Assembly: GCA_030770535.1 (NCBI GenBank)
Contig: JASVEC010000009.1
Coordinates: 620,001-684,000 of the forward strand
Source of the DNA: Batkoa obscura
Taxonomy: Eukaryota > Entomophthoromycota > Entomophthoromycetes > Entomophthorales > Batkoaceae
Length of the DNA: 64,000 nt
Direction: 5' to 3'
The notes under the pieces are model-generated. The model was not told the DNA's origin and ran no database searches. It saw only the letters and a list, made by a program, of their open reading frames with translations. Both the position numbers and the translations under genes were made by a program. Position 1 is the stretch's first letter, and every line of letters starts with the position of its first letter. Below, piece after piece: positions 24,792-38,072 of the stretch.

Positions 24792-25538
24792 CAGTCTAAT
24801 TAATAGTTAATATTACTATATAGTCAGTGACTATATAAAATCTGCTTTTTTGCATTTTGTAATTTTGCTTTAAGATTCTGATTTTATAATTCTATGAAAC
24901 TTCAAATTCAAAAAAGGTATTGATAACTTTAAAATTAAATACTATTCATTTTACCAAAGTATTAACGACTCAAAACATAAATTAGACAAATGTATTTTTT
25001 TGGTGTTTTTTATGACAACTCTGTTTTAAAGATAAGCATTAATGAAACTTAGTTTTTAAAGTTATTTCATTAACAATATTCTCATATTCATTTTTGTATT
25101 TATATTAAGTTTAAAATAGCCAAAATATTAAAATTATCTGATTGATAATTGAGTTTTCCCATAATTTATGATTTGAATTATTAGTAGAATTGATTTGGCC
25201 ATCATCCAATAAAATTTGTTTAAGTATTCGAACAAATTTGGGTAATCTGATGAATGAAAAATTATGGGACGTAGGCTAGATCCATGTTAGATTTTGAACA
25301 CATTTGATTGGATCAATTTGGGCAATTAACTGTGATTAAACCAATAAAAATAAACTTTGTAGACAAATGAAATAGTATATCCGATACAAATTTAAAAATT
25401 TTCGATACTGACCAATCAATAGTGAGAATAGATCATCACCTTACTATGATTTGATGGCTTGGGATAAAACTTAATCATATTGTAAGTGTAAATTTTAAAA
25501 CAAGTTGGAATCGTTTTCCTTTTCATTTATTGTATAAG
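24792..25538. promoter_or_regulatory. ATP synthase beta upstream region with CCAAT boxes
   Basis: Two perfect HAP-type CCAAT boxes lie upstream of the ATP2 start: TGATTGG at 25305-25311 (reverse) and CCAATCA at 25412-25418. An inverted pair TCCCATAATT (25157) and AATTATGGGA (25260) is also present; the second string recurs upstream of the MPP beta gene. In fungi the HAP complex binds CCAAT boxes of respiratory genes, which fits the downstream gene. Binding here is inferred. Confidence 0.45.
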
Positions 25539-27173
<1,635 letters not shown>

Positions 27174-28451
27174 ATTTAAATTATCAGTGTTTCCACCTCT
27201 AATAAAACAAATAAATATTTCATTAAAGTTTAACTGATGTTGTAGGTTAATGTAGTATTGAAGTTTAAACTGTTTATATTTTAGTGTAATTTAGCAACTT
27301 GAAGATTAGAATCAGCTATGAGATACAAATGGAAAGATAGGTAACAAAGTTACAATTTTGAAAAGAAAGCCTAGTGGTTAAAATTTAATATCAATAATCA
27401 AATGATTGAGACCAAATTATGATTTAGGTTTAACATTATAAAGTCTAATAGGCTTAATAGTTAAATAGGGACTAGTCTATTTTATGACGTTGAATATCTA
27501 TTTTATTAAGTATAGCATATATTTTTATTTTATAATTAGAATGAAACAACATTTGACACTAATTCTTTATGACCTAATTGTAAAATTAGGATTGTTTTTA
27601 TACTATTTTGTCTTCAAAGTACTCGTCGTCACTTATAATATAAGAGTAAGGCAACATTTTTAATATCAATGGTTCTATAAAAGCTCATCTATTTACTAAA
27701 GCTAAGATGTAGACTATTTTAAGAGAGCTATATTATATTGTGCAGGGCATATAATAGCCACATTAACCGCCATATTAAAATGGATCTAAATTTTGGACAA
27801 TAGTACCAAGACATTAAAATATTGACCAAAAATTTACCTTGTGTAAATTTTTAATTTTCTCATATTATAAATGTGAAAGAAACCAGTAAATAGTCAAAAA
27901 AAAAAGAATGCCAATCATCAAATTTTTTATAGATATAGTGAAGTAGCTGTATAGAGCTAATAGAACAGTCAATACTTTAGTTGGATATATCATTAGATAC
28001 ATCACAGCTGGCACCGCAATTAAATCAAATTTAGTAAATGGCTTCTCAAGTCAAAACTAAAAACAAAATATTCAATTATAAACTTATTTTCAAATAGAAA
28101 AGAAAAGTGTGTATGTGAAGAGAGCAAAACAAAAATGAAATCAAGAGATAACCTACTTAATAGCATGTACACATGGCTTATTTATGAGAAGTTTTCTTAT
28201 AGATCTGTTCATTAAAAATATGAAGGTGACTGAAGTGCGTTTTAAAAACATCAATATTTTGTTTATTTTATATCAATTTATATTATATTTAATTTTTGAA
28301 CTAATAGCAAAAACCATGGACTAAATGATAACAAAGAAGAAAATAAAAATAGCCTATCGTTAATATTTAATACTAAAAACGTTATGATTTATAATATTTA
28401 GCTTAATTATATATTATTCAATAACTATTAACTTTTAAAAGCATATCGTTT
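27174..28451. other. intergenic, nothing recognised
   Basis: 1.3 kb between ATP2 and a MITE. AT-rich, no open frame of note and no element copy seen. Confidence 0.55.
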
Positions 28452-28556
28452 ATTTGGGGATGTATTTTTATGTTTAAGAATTTTACTAACAATTTTCCTG
28501 CTCAAATAGTGCTAAAAAATGGAAAAAATGATGAAGCCAAAAAAGACACCCCCATT
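28452..28556 (-). mobile_element. MITE copy
   Basis: Starts TTTGGGGATGTATTTT, with core CAAATAGTGCTAAAAAATGG and right end GACACCCCCATTT. It lies about 95 bp upstream of a decayed F-box/LRR gene. Confidence 0.82.
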
Positions 28557-28650
28557 TAACCAATAATGTAGGTCATAAATTTACTTACGAAATCGAAATA
28601 ATAAAATATAAAAAATTAGAATCGAGTTATTCTAATTTTATTACAAATAG

Positions 28651-29928
28651 AATTAAAGTTTAATCAATTGTCCGATATCTTGTTACAAGATGTATTCAAG
28701 CTGTTACCTCCAGAAGATTTATTTGATTTATGCTTTTTAAATAAAGACTTTTATAATATTGTAGGTGGTGTAATTAGATATAATTTAGCCCATTCAATAT
28801 ATAATCAAAATGGATGTTGAAAGTATAAGAATTTTCAAGGAAGACTTGCCAAAAAAAATGGATCCTTAATGAAACATATAAATCTAGTTGGTAATACAAT
28901 AAATATCTTAAGTTGTTGTCCAAATATACAACATATGCTTCATTTAAGCTCAACTGACAAGTGTATTCCAAAACTCGAGATTGAAATGCCAAAATTGAGA
29001 AAATTATTATTATCATACTATGAATGTAAAAAGGGAGTAGGTATTTTCAATAAGTATTTAAGCCAGCTTGAAGTACTTAATTGTAGTAGAGAACATAGAT
29101 CAATTTTCACTCTCGTTGAAAATTTAAATTCAAATACATTGAGGTCTCTTACCGTCAATAGTATAAATTTATTAGATCTAGATGGGTTAAATATCATTAA
29201 AACAAGGTTTAATAATCTGAAGATATTAAACTTAGGATCTGATCTATTTATTGTTACGCCTAATAAACTTAATCCTGAAACAAATTTTAATTCAATCTTA
29301 ACTTTAAAAATTCAAGGGCATTTTTATAATGAGTCTAATATCAAATAAAAAGCACTAAATTAGCATATTCAACTGGCTATTATCCTAACATCAATAATGG
29401 ACGTGATGATATAAAATTAATTGAAAAGGATTATATTACTGCTTTGGGATATTTTAACCCTGGCTATCCAATTAATTATGACTTTTTAAAGCTATCAGTC
29501 TTAAAAGAAGTTCATATTAAGGCTTTATCAAGAAATTTATTAGAATCAATTTCACTACTATCAAATATTTAAATTGTTCATATTAAATATTTAGACACTG
29601 ATATAGAAGAGATATTTGGTAAATCTAGTTTAAAAGAGGGTAGCTTATGTAGTGAAGCATACAGTTTGACTAAATCCCAATTTATAAAGCAAATTAAAAT
29701 TGAATATTTTGAAATTAGTCTTAGAAAATTCCATTTTTATTTATATTTTTTCCTTAATATTGAGCTAATTCAAATTAAAGCTTTGGTCTAATAACTGAAT
29801 ATATAGAATTTGATTACAAATATATTACTTCTTTATCATTTATTACGCCCTTTACATTTATATCAGTGAATCTCTTTTATAATTTATCAAAATATATTCC
29901 GTTGTTAGACTATATCAAAGTATACTAA
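28651..29928 (+). pseudogene. F-box/LRR-like family pseudogene
   Basis: Translated similarity to the intact gene at 31289 runs along its whole length: QLSDILLQDVFKLLPPEDLF, LEIEMPKLRKLLLSYYE, ITALGYFNPGYPINYDFLK and a C terminus SKYIPLLDYIKVY. The position matching the start codon reads ATA instead of ATG. There is an in-frame TGA near 28818, a stop/frameshift near 29347 and further stops near 29569 and 29790. The largest open remnant is 28869-29348 (159 codons). It is a host gene family member that has lost function, between two MITE copies. Confidence 0.85.
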
Positions 29929-30109
29929 GATATTAATATATATCCCATGTAGCTCCCACTTTACTATTATTATTGGATTGTATTAAATACAAATTAAAGA
30001 CAAAGTTTTATACGTTTAATTTTTGAAACTTAAAACGCTAGTTTGGTTATATATCACTTAAAGTTCAAGGCTTTATTATATAGTTATGTGTTTACTATTA
30101 AATAAATAC

Positions 30110-30217
30110 ATGTGGGGGGTGTTTTTTTTTGATTTCATCACTTTTTCTATCTTTTAAGCGTTATTTGAGTGGAAAAATTGTTAGTAAAATCCTTAAACAC
30201 AAAAATACATCCCCATA
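30110..30217 (+). mobile_element. MITE copy
   Basis: Runs from ATGTGGGGGGTGTTTTTT to AAAATACATCCCCATAT, with core AAGCGTTATTTGAGTGG. Placed between the decayed and the intact F-box/LRR genes. Confidence 0.85.
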
Positions 30218-30724
30218 TAAATCGGCTTTTGTCAAACACTATTTACATAATTTTTACAAGACTTTAGTAATAAAACCCATACACTACACTAGATGGTTCA
30301 ATTTAATATAAAATATGAATAATTAATTATTTATAAGTTGTATAGCAATCGGTCTAAGAAAATATTTCTTTGTATATTTATACATAGATATTTAATAAAA
30401 GGTTTGATGACTTTAGATCTAGAAACAACAATTTCAGATAAACGCTCATATGGACTCATTTTCAAATTTATAGTATTATGATTCTTTATAATATATCATC
30501 AACACTGATCTGTAATCTGAAATAGTAATTATATAATCTTTGAACTAAAAATAAAAATATAAACATAAAAACAATAAATAAGTGGTTTGATTGATTATAA
30601 TAATAGCTCGTCAAGCTACTCAACAATTCCAATAAGTACAAAAATAATTTAGAATACATTCTCAAATCACCCATTAGGAGTTCCTTGTTCGTCTAGCTTT
30701 TTATGTAGTTTTGTTTATTTAACT

Positions 30725-30784
30725 AGAGTATTTGAATCTACTATTACCTTAGAGTATTTGAATCTACTATTACCTTAGAGTATT
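30725..30784. repeat. 26-bp tandem repeat, two copies
   Basis: Two adjacent copies of AGAGTATTTGAATCTACTAT plus TACCTT, followed by a third start (AGAGTATT). Noncoding. Confidence 0.85.
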
Positions 30785-31288
30785 AAAATTATGAGGTATA
30801 GCTTAATTGATTCTTATAAATATTTGTTCAAAGAGAAGGTAAATATAACTAAGAAGAGAAAGTGAGGTACAATGGAAGTTGATAACAGTTTATTAAGTAT
30901 ATTGCAAACTTGAAGCTATTTTGTTAGAACTTTTTTATTAGATTTATTATAAATAATTTATTAAAAATATTAATTTCTAAAGTAAACCAGAAGCAATACA
31001 GTAATTTGATTATTATATACATGTTTCAGCAGTATAATTTTTAATTGGCTTGCTTAATATTAATTTTATATAAATAACAAAAGCAACTGTAGTACTTCAT
31101 TGTCATTGTCATTGTCATTGGTTTACTTATTATATTCAATTTAAATTGTTACCAATTATTAGGATTTTCGAAAAAGATTGTATTCATTTAACAAAATCTG
31201 ATTTATGCAATAACATAATAAGTTTTGCTTATGAAAGCATCATGAGTTTAAAAAAGTAGACCTTTTTTCTTTTTGCACTTTATTCAAA

Positions 31289-32590
31289 ATGGTGTTAAAA
31301 TTTTGCCAATTATCCGATGTACTACTAGAAGATATATTCAAGTTGTTACACCCAGAAGAATTGTTCGACTTGTGTTTTTTAAGTAAAGAGTTATTTGATA
31401 TTGTAAATAGAGTAATTAAATACCACTCAATTTATTCTGTATATTTTCAAGTTGGGTTTACTAAATATCAGAAATATCAATATAAATTTATTTTGGAGAA
31501 CGGAGTTTTAATGAACCATATTTATATAAAGGATGATACAATAAGATTTTTAGAAGGTTGCCCAAATTTAACCTCTATACATGCTAGTATCGATACAGTG
31601 GATATTAATAAGTTAGAAATTGAATTACCGAAATTAAGAAGACTTAGTATAGATTCTTCTAATTTTAAAGGGTCTTTAAGTGTATTCAATAACTATTTAA
31701 ATCAGGTTATAGTATTTGAATGTATTGGATTAAATATATCAATTGAAGAAGTTATTAGAGAGTTAAAGCCGGATAAATTAATAGCACTTAAAGTATATTC
31801 AATTGGAGGTATAGATATCAAAGGATTAGATATAATCAAAACAAGATTTATTAACCTAAAGAGGCTAAATTTGAAATCTGATGAGCACATTGAAATTAAT
31901 AATGAAATAAATCCATCAATAAACTTTGTTTCTAATTTGAAAATAGAAATTAGAGGGTATCTTAGGAATGATTTTAATATCAGATATTTTGGTGACTTGA
32001 ATAAAATAAAAAGTATAAAGCTAATGAACTATAATAGCCTTTATTTTAACAATAACAATAAACACAATAACATGATACTAATTAAAAATAGTAATGTTAT
32101 TGCTTTAGGTTATTTCAATCCAAGAAATCCGATTAATCACGATCTTTTAAAAATCCCAACATTAAAGGATGTGTATTTCTGGGATTTTACAAAAGAGACA
32201 CTAAGTTTGATTCCTTTATTAACAAGTACTCAAACTATTAACTTTGGATCTATAAGACTTGATCTAGAAAAGTTATTCGTGAAATTGGACCTAACTAGAA
32301 ATGATTTTTATGATGAAAAGTTCAAATTGATTCAGTCTAATCTTATTAAGGAAATTAAAATCAATTGTTTGTATTCCACTTTCGAGGCCTTTGCATTTTT
32401 TTTATCTCTTTTTCCCAATCTGAAAGTAGTTAAAACTGAAGCTCTCTATTTTATAAATCGTCATACAGGATTCGACTATATCCATACTGCTCCCTTAATA
32501 TTTATTGCTCCATTTAGTTGCTATAAAGATATTGATCTTTCTATTCTATCCGAATATGTTCCATCGTTGGACTGGATAAAATCAGAGTAA
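31289..32590 (+). CDS. F-box/LRR-like protein (intact family member)
   Basis: Single-exon gene of 433 residues. The N terminus MVLKFCQLSDVLLEDIFKLL and HPEELFDLCFLSKELFDIV has the length, leucine spacing and position of an F-box, the Skp1-binding motif of SCF ubiquitin ligases. The rest consists of irregular leucine-rich segments (LEIELPKLRRLSIDSSNF, LIALKVYSIGGIDIKGL, LFPNLKVVKTEAL) that could form a substrate-recognition surface. Three other copies in the window are broken, so this family turns over quickly. No substrate can be inferred. The F-box call is by pattern; a non-Skp1 LRR protein remains possible. No introns, unlike the housekeeping genes around it. Confidence 0.8.
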   Translation: MVLKFCQLSDVLLEDIFKLLHPEELFDLCFLSKELFDIVNRVIKYHSIYSVYFQVGFTKYQKYQYKFILENGVLMNHIYIKDDTIRFLEGCPNLTSIHASIDTVDINKLEIELPKLRRLSIDSSNFKGSLSVFNNYLNQVIVFECIGLNISIEEVIRELKPDKLIALKVYSIGGIDIKGLDIIKTRFINLKRLNLKSDEHIEINNEINPSINFVSNLKIEIRGYLRNDFNIRYFGDLNKIKSIKLMNYNSLYFNNNNKHNNMILIKNSNVIALGYFNPRNPINHDLLKIPTLKDVYFWDFTKETLSLIPLLTSTQTINFGSIRLDLEKLFVKLDLTRNDFYDEKFKLIQSNLIKEIKINCLYSTFEAFAFFLSLFPNLKVVKTEALYFINRHTGFDYIHTAPLIFIAPFSCYKDIDLSILSEYVPSLDWIKSE

Positions 32591-33014
32591 CTGATAGTAG
32601 TATATACATTTGGCCATTATTTTTATTTTATTAGTAAATTATTGTAGATGAAAGCAATTTACAAATTAAAGTTTTTGAAAAATTTTAATCATTGATACTA
32701 TTATAAACTACTTAACTTTTAATAACTATTAAAAGACTATATATTAAACCACCAAGTATCATATGTACAAATTGGCTTTCACCCCACCCATAATATACTC
32801 TATTAAAAAAGTGTTATATTGGTTGTACTTTGGATGCTTAAGCTTCTGTACACCTGTGGCTATTCTTTGCATATGAATTGCACAATAATTAATCTACAAG
32901 GGTTTTTTTGTGAATGCCTTCCTGTAATTCCATTTTGATAGCTCAGTAAATCCTACTATTGTAAACACATGCTTTCTTTATATATTTTCTGTTTTATATT
33001 AAAATACCAAAAGT
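32591..33014. other. intergenic
   Basis: AT-rich spacer downstream of the F-box/LRR gene; nothing recognised. Confidence 0.5.
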
Positions 33015-33214
33015 ATGGATCCTGGTAACGTCAATAGCAACTATTCAGATGTAAATTATAGTATCCTCTTGTTAGATCTGGTGAGATTATGAGAAACTAA
33101 CAATCGCAAGCTATATCGAAATAATGTGTTTATAATTTATACAGTATTATTGCTGCCTTTTTTATATTAATAAAGCATCCATCACTAATTCGATTAAGTC
33201 AATTTAGAGGATAA
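33015..33214 (+). pseudogene. possible relic of a seven-helix receptor gene N terminus
   Basis: ATG at 33015 reads MDPGNVNSNYSDVNYSILLL before a stop at 33090. Just beyond a splice-like AG at 33143-33144, another frame reads IIAAFFILIKHPSLIRLSQF and stops at 33212. The pair resembles the outer tail, first membrane helix and first inner loop of rhodopsin-like receptors, families of which are known to be expanded in some Entomophthoromycotina. The phases do not join, so it would be a broken remnant. Very short evidence; low confidence. Confidence 0.25.
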
Positions 33215-33633
33215 ATGAACTTGTAATACAATGACTTTGTTTGATTGTGCTATTTTAAACATTAAATAATAAAAAATAATTTAAAATAACATTCTTATTT
33301 TGAGTAACAAATCATTTTATAAAATAATAGTTATTATAATTTGTCAACAAGTCGTTTGTTTTATTTTTAGATATAGCTTGAATAACAATACTTATAAATA
33401 ATAAATGAAATATTATTAATAAACGGTGGTATTCAATAATTTTAATAAATTATAAAATTATTACAATAACATTGGTAACTCAAAAATATAAGAATATAGA
33501 GAATAACAATTCTCAAAAAATACCCTGAATTTTATTATAAAATGTCATAATTACATTTGACTTTTAAATTTTATTATGGTGAAAGAAATTTAATGATTAG
33601 TTAAATAAATAAAAACAAGAAACTTTAGCACGG

Positions 33634-34044
33634 CTATAAGGTATCTCTTTCCGAGATGAACATATCGTCTTCAATAGGAGATAAGTCAACAATAATTTCT
33701 TCTTGTTTTAATAAATAATTTAATGAAAAGCTATGTCTTAGGTTAATGATTTCTTCACGCCAAGAAATGGTAATAGGTAATTTTGATTTCGATACTGATG
33801 CTAATGCTTTTAAACAATTGATAGATGAAGATTTATTTAAAGGTTTATATTCTTTTGCTTTCTCACTGCATATTGATGTGGTTGCTAGACAAACTTGAGG
33901 TTGTTTCTTTAATAATCTGGAAGTAGTATTAAAATTAAGATTCATTTCTTTTTTTGGTCGTTTTATCCATTCTTCTTCTCCTTTTGTTTCGATTTTATGT
34001 CTCCAGCTTAGATTCATTCTCTTTAATCCATTTTCTAGCATCAT
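33634..34044 (-). CDS. hypothetical protein, 136 residues
   Basis: Open frame from ATG at 34044 to a TAG at 33634, with flanks much more AT-rich than the frame itself. The sequence is hydrophilic and basic in the first half (KRMNLSWRHKIETKGEEEW) and acidic at the end (VDLSPIEDDMFISERDTL). It has no signal peptide or membrane helix and no family I recognise. It stands alone, with about 0.4 kb to the receptor-like relic and 2 kb to the DnaJ gene. Possibly a lineage-specific gene; the start could be either of two consecutive ATGs. Confidence 0.5.
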   Translation of the reverse strand: MMLENGLKRMNLSWRHKIETKGEEEWIKRPKKEMNLNFNTTSRLLKKQPQVCLATTSICSEKAKEYKPLNKSSSINCLKALASVSKSKLPITISWREEIINLRHSFSLNYLLKQEEIIVDLSPIEDDMFISERDTL

Positions 34045-36134
34045 TTTTATTTATTTTTTAAAATTGAATTCATGGAATGAGTTTTCGTTTATTTATATGT
34101 TTTGTTATTATACACTCTTAAATAATTCTATTCTTTTTATGTTTGTTCTAAATTGTGTCATAAGTAATACTCTGTAATTAACTGATTAATGACATATAAA
34201 TTCATGAAAAAGCTGCTCATTATTGGCTTTAAGTATAAGCAGTCCAATACCCTCGTCTATTTACAAAAGATGATTGAATAAATTTCTATCATTTTTATCA
34301 CCTCTTTAAAGCCTTAATAAGTTCAATTCCCTCATTTTTTAATTTAAACCGAATTAAAATTTCAGCTTTATCAATTGATTTTTAATATTTGGTTTACACT
34401 ATTTTTATTAATGTAGGCTTAACAGCCTTGCTTTAGAAAATATACTATATTAAACATAACAATTTTTGTTAATTTTGAATTATTTTAGGCTATAAACAAA
34501 TGAGGCGTACTTTAATATATTTAATGTTTTTTAACAAAATGTTCTAAATGTATTTTTAATAAAATTAAATAGAATAATAAAATTCAGTTTAAAATTTTAC
34601 ACTAATATGTTGTTCCAGACGTGTTTCTAAAAAAAGAACCTAGATTAAATAAATGCAAAAGAAATTTTTGTAAAATAAATTAAACAAATTTATAATATTA
34701 AGTACTTTTAGCTTAAATTTGATATTATCTTGGTGCTAAATTACCTTAAAGGAAATATATTATAAAAGATTAGTTTAAATCTCAAATAAGTATTTTAATC
34801 ATAAATCATGAGAAGTGCGTAAAAATTACTACCTTTTTAACTTTCTTATCTAAAAGAGTAATTATATCATAATGCTGTTTTGCTAAATTGAAAGTTCTTT
34901 AAACTTTTGTACATTTGAAATAACTAAGACCAAAACAAGCTTCATTTTCAGTACTATAGCTATAATAAACATAATATTTATATAGTAATAAATTTTTTTA
35001 ATATATTTCGTAGCTTTAGTAGAATTACTTTATAACTTATTAATTCAATGGTAGAAATAGAGTTAGAATACTTCTATAACTTCGAAATACTTACCAAAAT
35101 TTAATTTTATAACAGTTTATATTTTCTGATAACTAATATATTTTACCTTTCCTCTGAAACAAATACATAAATTAAAATCGCTCTATTAAAAAGGTGTGTT
35201 GGTTTATCTAATATCTATAACTTAGTTTAAGGAGTAAGCTTATACCTTTAACCACAGTTTCAGAGTTCACAAACATTAATCAGGTATAATATTTAAAACC
35301 TTCTCACGAATAGTATAAAAATGAGTAGAAAAGAAATACTTGACTACATTAAAGAAATATTAAAAACTTTCATTATACATTAAATGCTTTCAGAGTTAAT
35401 TGTATTTAGGAAGTGGGATACTGTGATACCCAATACAAATATTAATACCGGTTTCTTATCATTTGGTTTTCGATTCATAAATTTTCTAGAGTTTTGATTT
35501 TAAATTTAAAAAAACAAGGTTTGATAATATCCCTGGTTTTATGGGCAGAGATTTAATTTTTACTATCATTACTTGAAATTAAACTAGTTTACTTAATATT
35601 CTATTTCAAATCTTGAAAAGGAACCAAGAAATTACATCGAAATATTGTTTATTTAGAAATTAACTATACAAAATGTCTATTTAAATACAAAATCAATGTT
35701 ATAAACATTTACTAAAGCCATTACTAATAACAGATCCGCTTTTTTCTCAACAGAAAACTTAGTGATATAAAGCTAATTGAGGAATAATGGTTGAAAGTGA
35801 TAGAATTTACTAGAATAATTGAGTTGGATACCGATAAATGCGTACTTTCCAAATATAGATTTTGTTAACAAATGAAATTGCAAATTTGTAAATTTTGACC
35901 AACATTTAAGCAAATTAAGAGGGAGCTCCTAAGTTTAAATTATTAAAGCTTAAAAAAAAGTTGATAATTTGGGCTCCAATTTATCAACTCGAAATTGATT
36001 GGATATAAAAACTAATGAAATTTGGGGTGATTGAGATTAGAAATTTAATTGGCCAGTTCAAAAAACATAAAAGTTTAGCTTTTGTTAGTTTTATTTAATT
36101 TACATTTGTCTATTGCGAATTCAACTTATTCAAC
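34045..36134. other. 2-kb intergenic region upstream of the DnaJ gene
   Basis: No gene, MITE or LTR-like copy recognised. Near the right end are a 13-bp-arm palindrome (GTTGATAATTTGG / CCAATTTATCAAC, 35960-35988) and a reverse CCAAT box TGATTGG at 35996-36002, about 135 bp before the YDJ1-like start. Confidence 0.5.
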
Positions 36135-37441
36135 ATGGTAAAGGATACTAAATTATATGATTTACTCGGCGTAAACCCTGAAAGTAACGATTCTGAGCTT
36201 AAAAAAGCCTATCGTAAATTAGCACTTAAGTATCATCCAGATAAGGTAAACCTTTAATCAAATTAGTAATGAATTATATTCATTTGTTTAGAACCCCAAC
36301 GAAGGTGAAAGATTTAAGGAAATTTCTCATGCTTATGAAGTCTTATCTGACCCACAAAAACGTGAGGTTTATGATAGATATGGTGAAGAAGGTCTTAGTG
36401 GCGATGGTGGTAATGGTATGTCTGCTGAAGACCTTTTCTCCCAATTATTTGGTGGAGGTGGTATGTTTGGAGGCCAACAACGTCGTCAACCAAGTGGACC
36501 ACGTAAATGCAAGCCTATCCACCATACTATGAACATTTCTCTAGAAGATTTATACAAAGGCAAAGTATCTAAAATTGCCATTTCTAAACAAGTATTATGT
36601 AAAGGGTGTAACGGACGTGGTGGTAAAGAAGGATCAGTCAAAACTTGCAGTGCTTGTCATGGTCAAGGTATTAGATTAATCACTCGTCAAATGGGACCAA
36701 TGATTCAACAATTCCAACAACAATGTACTGATTGCCGAGGTGAAGGAGAATTAATAAATGATAAAGATCGTTGTACTGACTGCAGAGGAGGAAAAGTTGT
36801 CAATGACCGTGAAATTGTTGAGGTTAATATCGATAAAGGTATGAAAGACCAAGAAACCATCAAATTCGAAGGTAAAGGTAATCATTTACCCGGAACTATT
36901 CCAGGGGATGTTGAAATTATCCTTGAAGAAAAACCACATGCTATCTTCAAGAGAAGCAAAGATGATCTTTTCATGAACAAGAAAATTTCCCTTAATGCTG
37001 CACTTACTGGTGGTATTTTCCATATTACACATTTAGATGGTCGTAAACTTGAAGTTTCAATTCTCCCAGGTGAAACTATAAAGCATGGTAAGTTTATTTT
37101 AGCGATTTAATTTTTCTTTTTGTTAATTGTGATTAGGAGAAATTAAATCTATCGAAGGTGAAGGTATGCCTTCTCGCCGTCATCATGTACATGGTAACCT
37201 TTACATCACTTTTGATGTTGAGTTCCCTGAAAATGGATGGGCTACACCTGAGCACCTTGCTCAACTTGAAAAACTACTCCCACCAAAGAACTCCCCAGCC
37301 CACGATACTTCAGCTGAAGAGGTTATGTTAACTAATGTAGATCCAACACAAAAATCACGTTCAGAAGGAGCTGATGAAGGCATTGATGAGGAAGGAGAAG
37401 GTATGCATCAAGGTCCAGGCGTCCAATGTGCTCAACAGTAA
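36135..37441 (+). CDS. YDJ1: type I DnaJ/Hsp40 co-chaperone, Ydj1/Mas5-like, with CaaX box
   Basis: Three exons, 36135..36245, 36292..37087 and 37137..37441, give 403 residues (yeast Ydj1: 409). The J domain has HPD at residues 34-36, which stimulates Hsp70 ATPase. A Gly/Phe-rich linker ([18 protein letters not shown]) follows. Four zinc-binding motifs are present: [24 protein letters not shown] and CTDCRGG. The C-terminal client-binding domain includes [20 protein letters not shown] and [21 protein letters not shown]. The protein ends GVQCAQQ, so CAQQ is a CaaX box for farnesylation, as in Ydj1 (CASQ), placing it at the cytosolic faces of the ER and mitochondria where it helps import of precursors. 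Confidence 0.96.
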
Positions 37442-38072
37442 ACTAACTGGGATGTATTTATACGATGTAGATTCAGTTAGTTTTAGTAATAGACTTCTAA
37501 ATTGCTAATATTAAAATGTTATTAAATTTGTTTTAACTTATCATGATAGCTAATTAAGGAATAAAAATAACCTACTTCTCCTTAGAAATTAAATAACTTA
37601 AATATTTTGCATCGTATCTAATTGATTTTGTGTTTTATTCTGAAGTTTTTGTAAATTTTATAAAAGATAGTTTTAATTGATGTAATATAAATAATTCAAA
37701 TATTATACTCTTGTTTTTATACTACATTTAAAGTATATTATTAAACTATTCGCTTTAACAAAGTACTGTGATTTTTTATCAATACGATTTTGGTTTTGGT
37801 TAAACAGCATCTTGGATTTTGATTGGATGAAGTCGAAAGATAATCATAAATTTTAAGCAAAGTAGAAATGAGCTAGGAGATAGGATTGGCCAATCATAAG
37901 GAGGAATTATGGGATTTTACAAATATCGAAGATTTTATAGTTTGTCTAATCTATATCTTGATCAAGATTTAATCATTTCTTTAGGTTTTCCTTTTAGATT
38001 CAGTAATTTTTTAACCTAACCTAAAATTCAATATCACTAAAACCAAATTATAAACAATAGATTTTTATTACT
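37442..38072. promoter_or_regulatory. MPP beta upstream region with CCAAT boxes
   Basis: Contains TGATTGG at 37820-37826 (reverse CCAATCA) and a perfect 12-bp palindrome GATTGGCCAATC at 37884-37895 overlapping a forward CCAATCA at 37890-37896. AATTATGGGA follows at 37904-37913. The same combination occurs upstream of ATP2, suggesting shared control of nuclear-encoded mitochondrial genes by a HAP-like CCAAT complex. This is inference. Confidence 0.45.

Noticed and set aside
34321-34333. GTTCAATTCC resembling a tRNA T-arm
   Set aside because: No upstream D-arm box, anticodon stem or acceptor stem of tRNA length could be paired.
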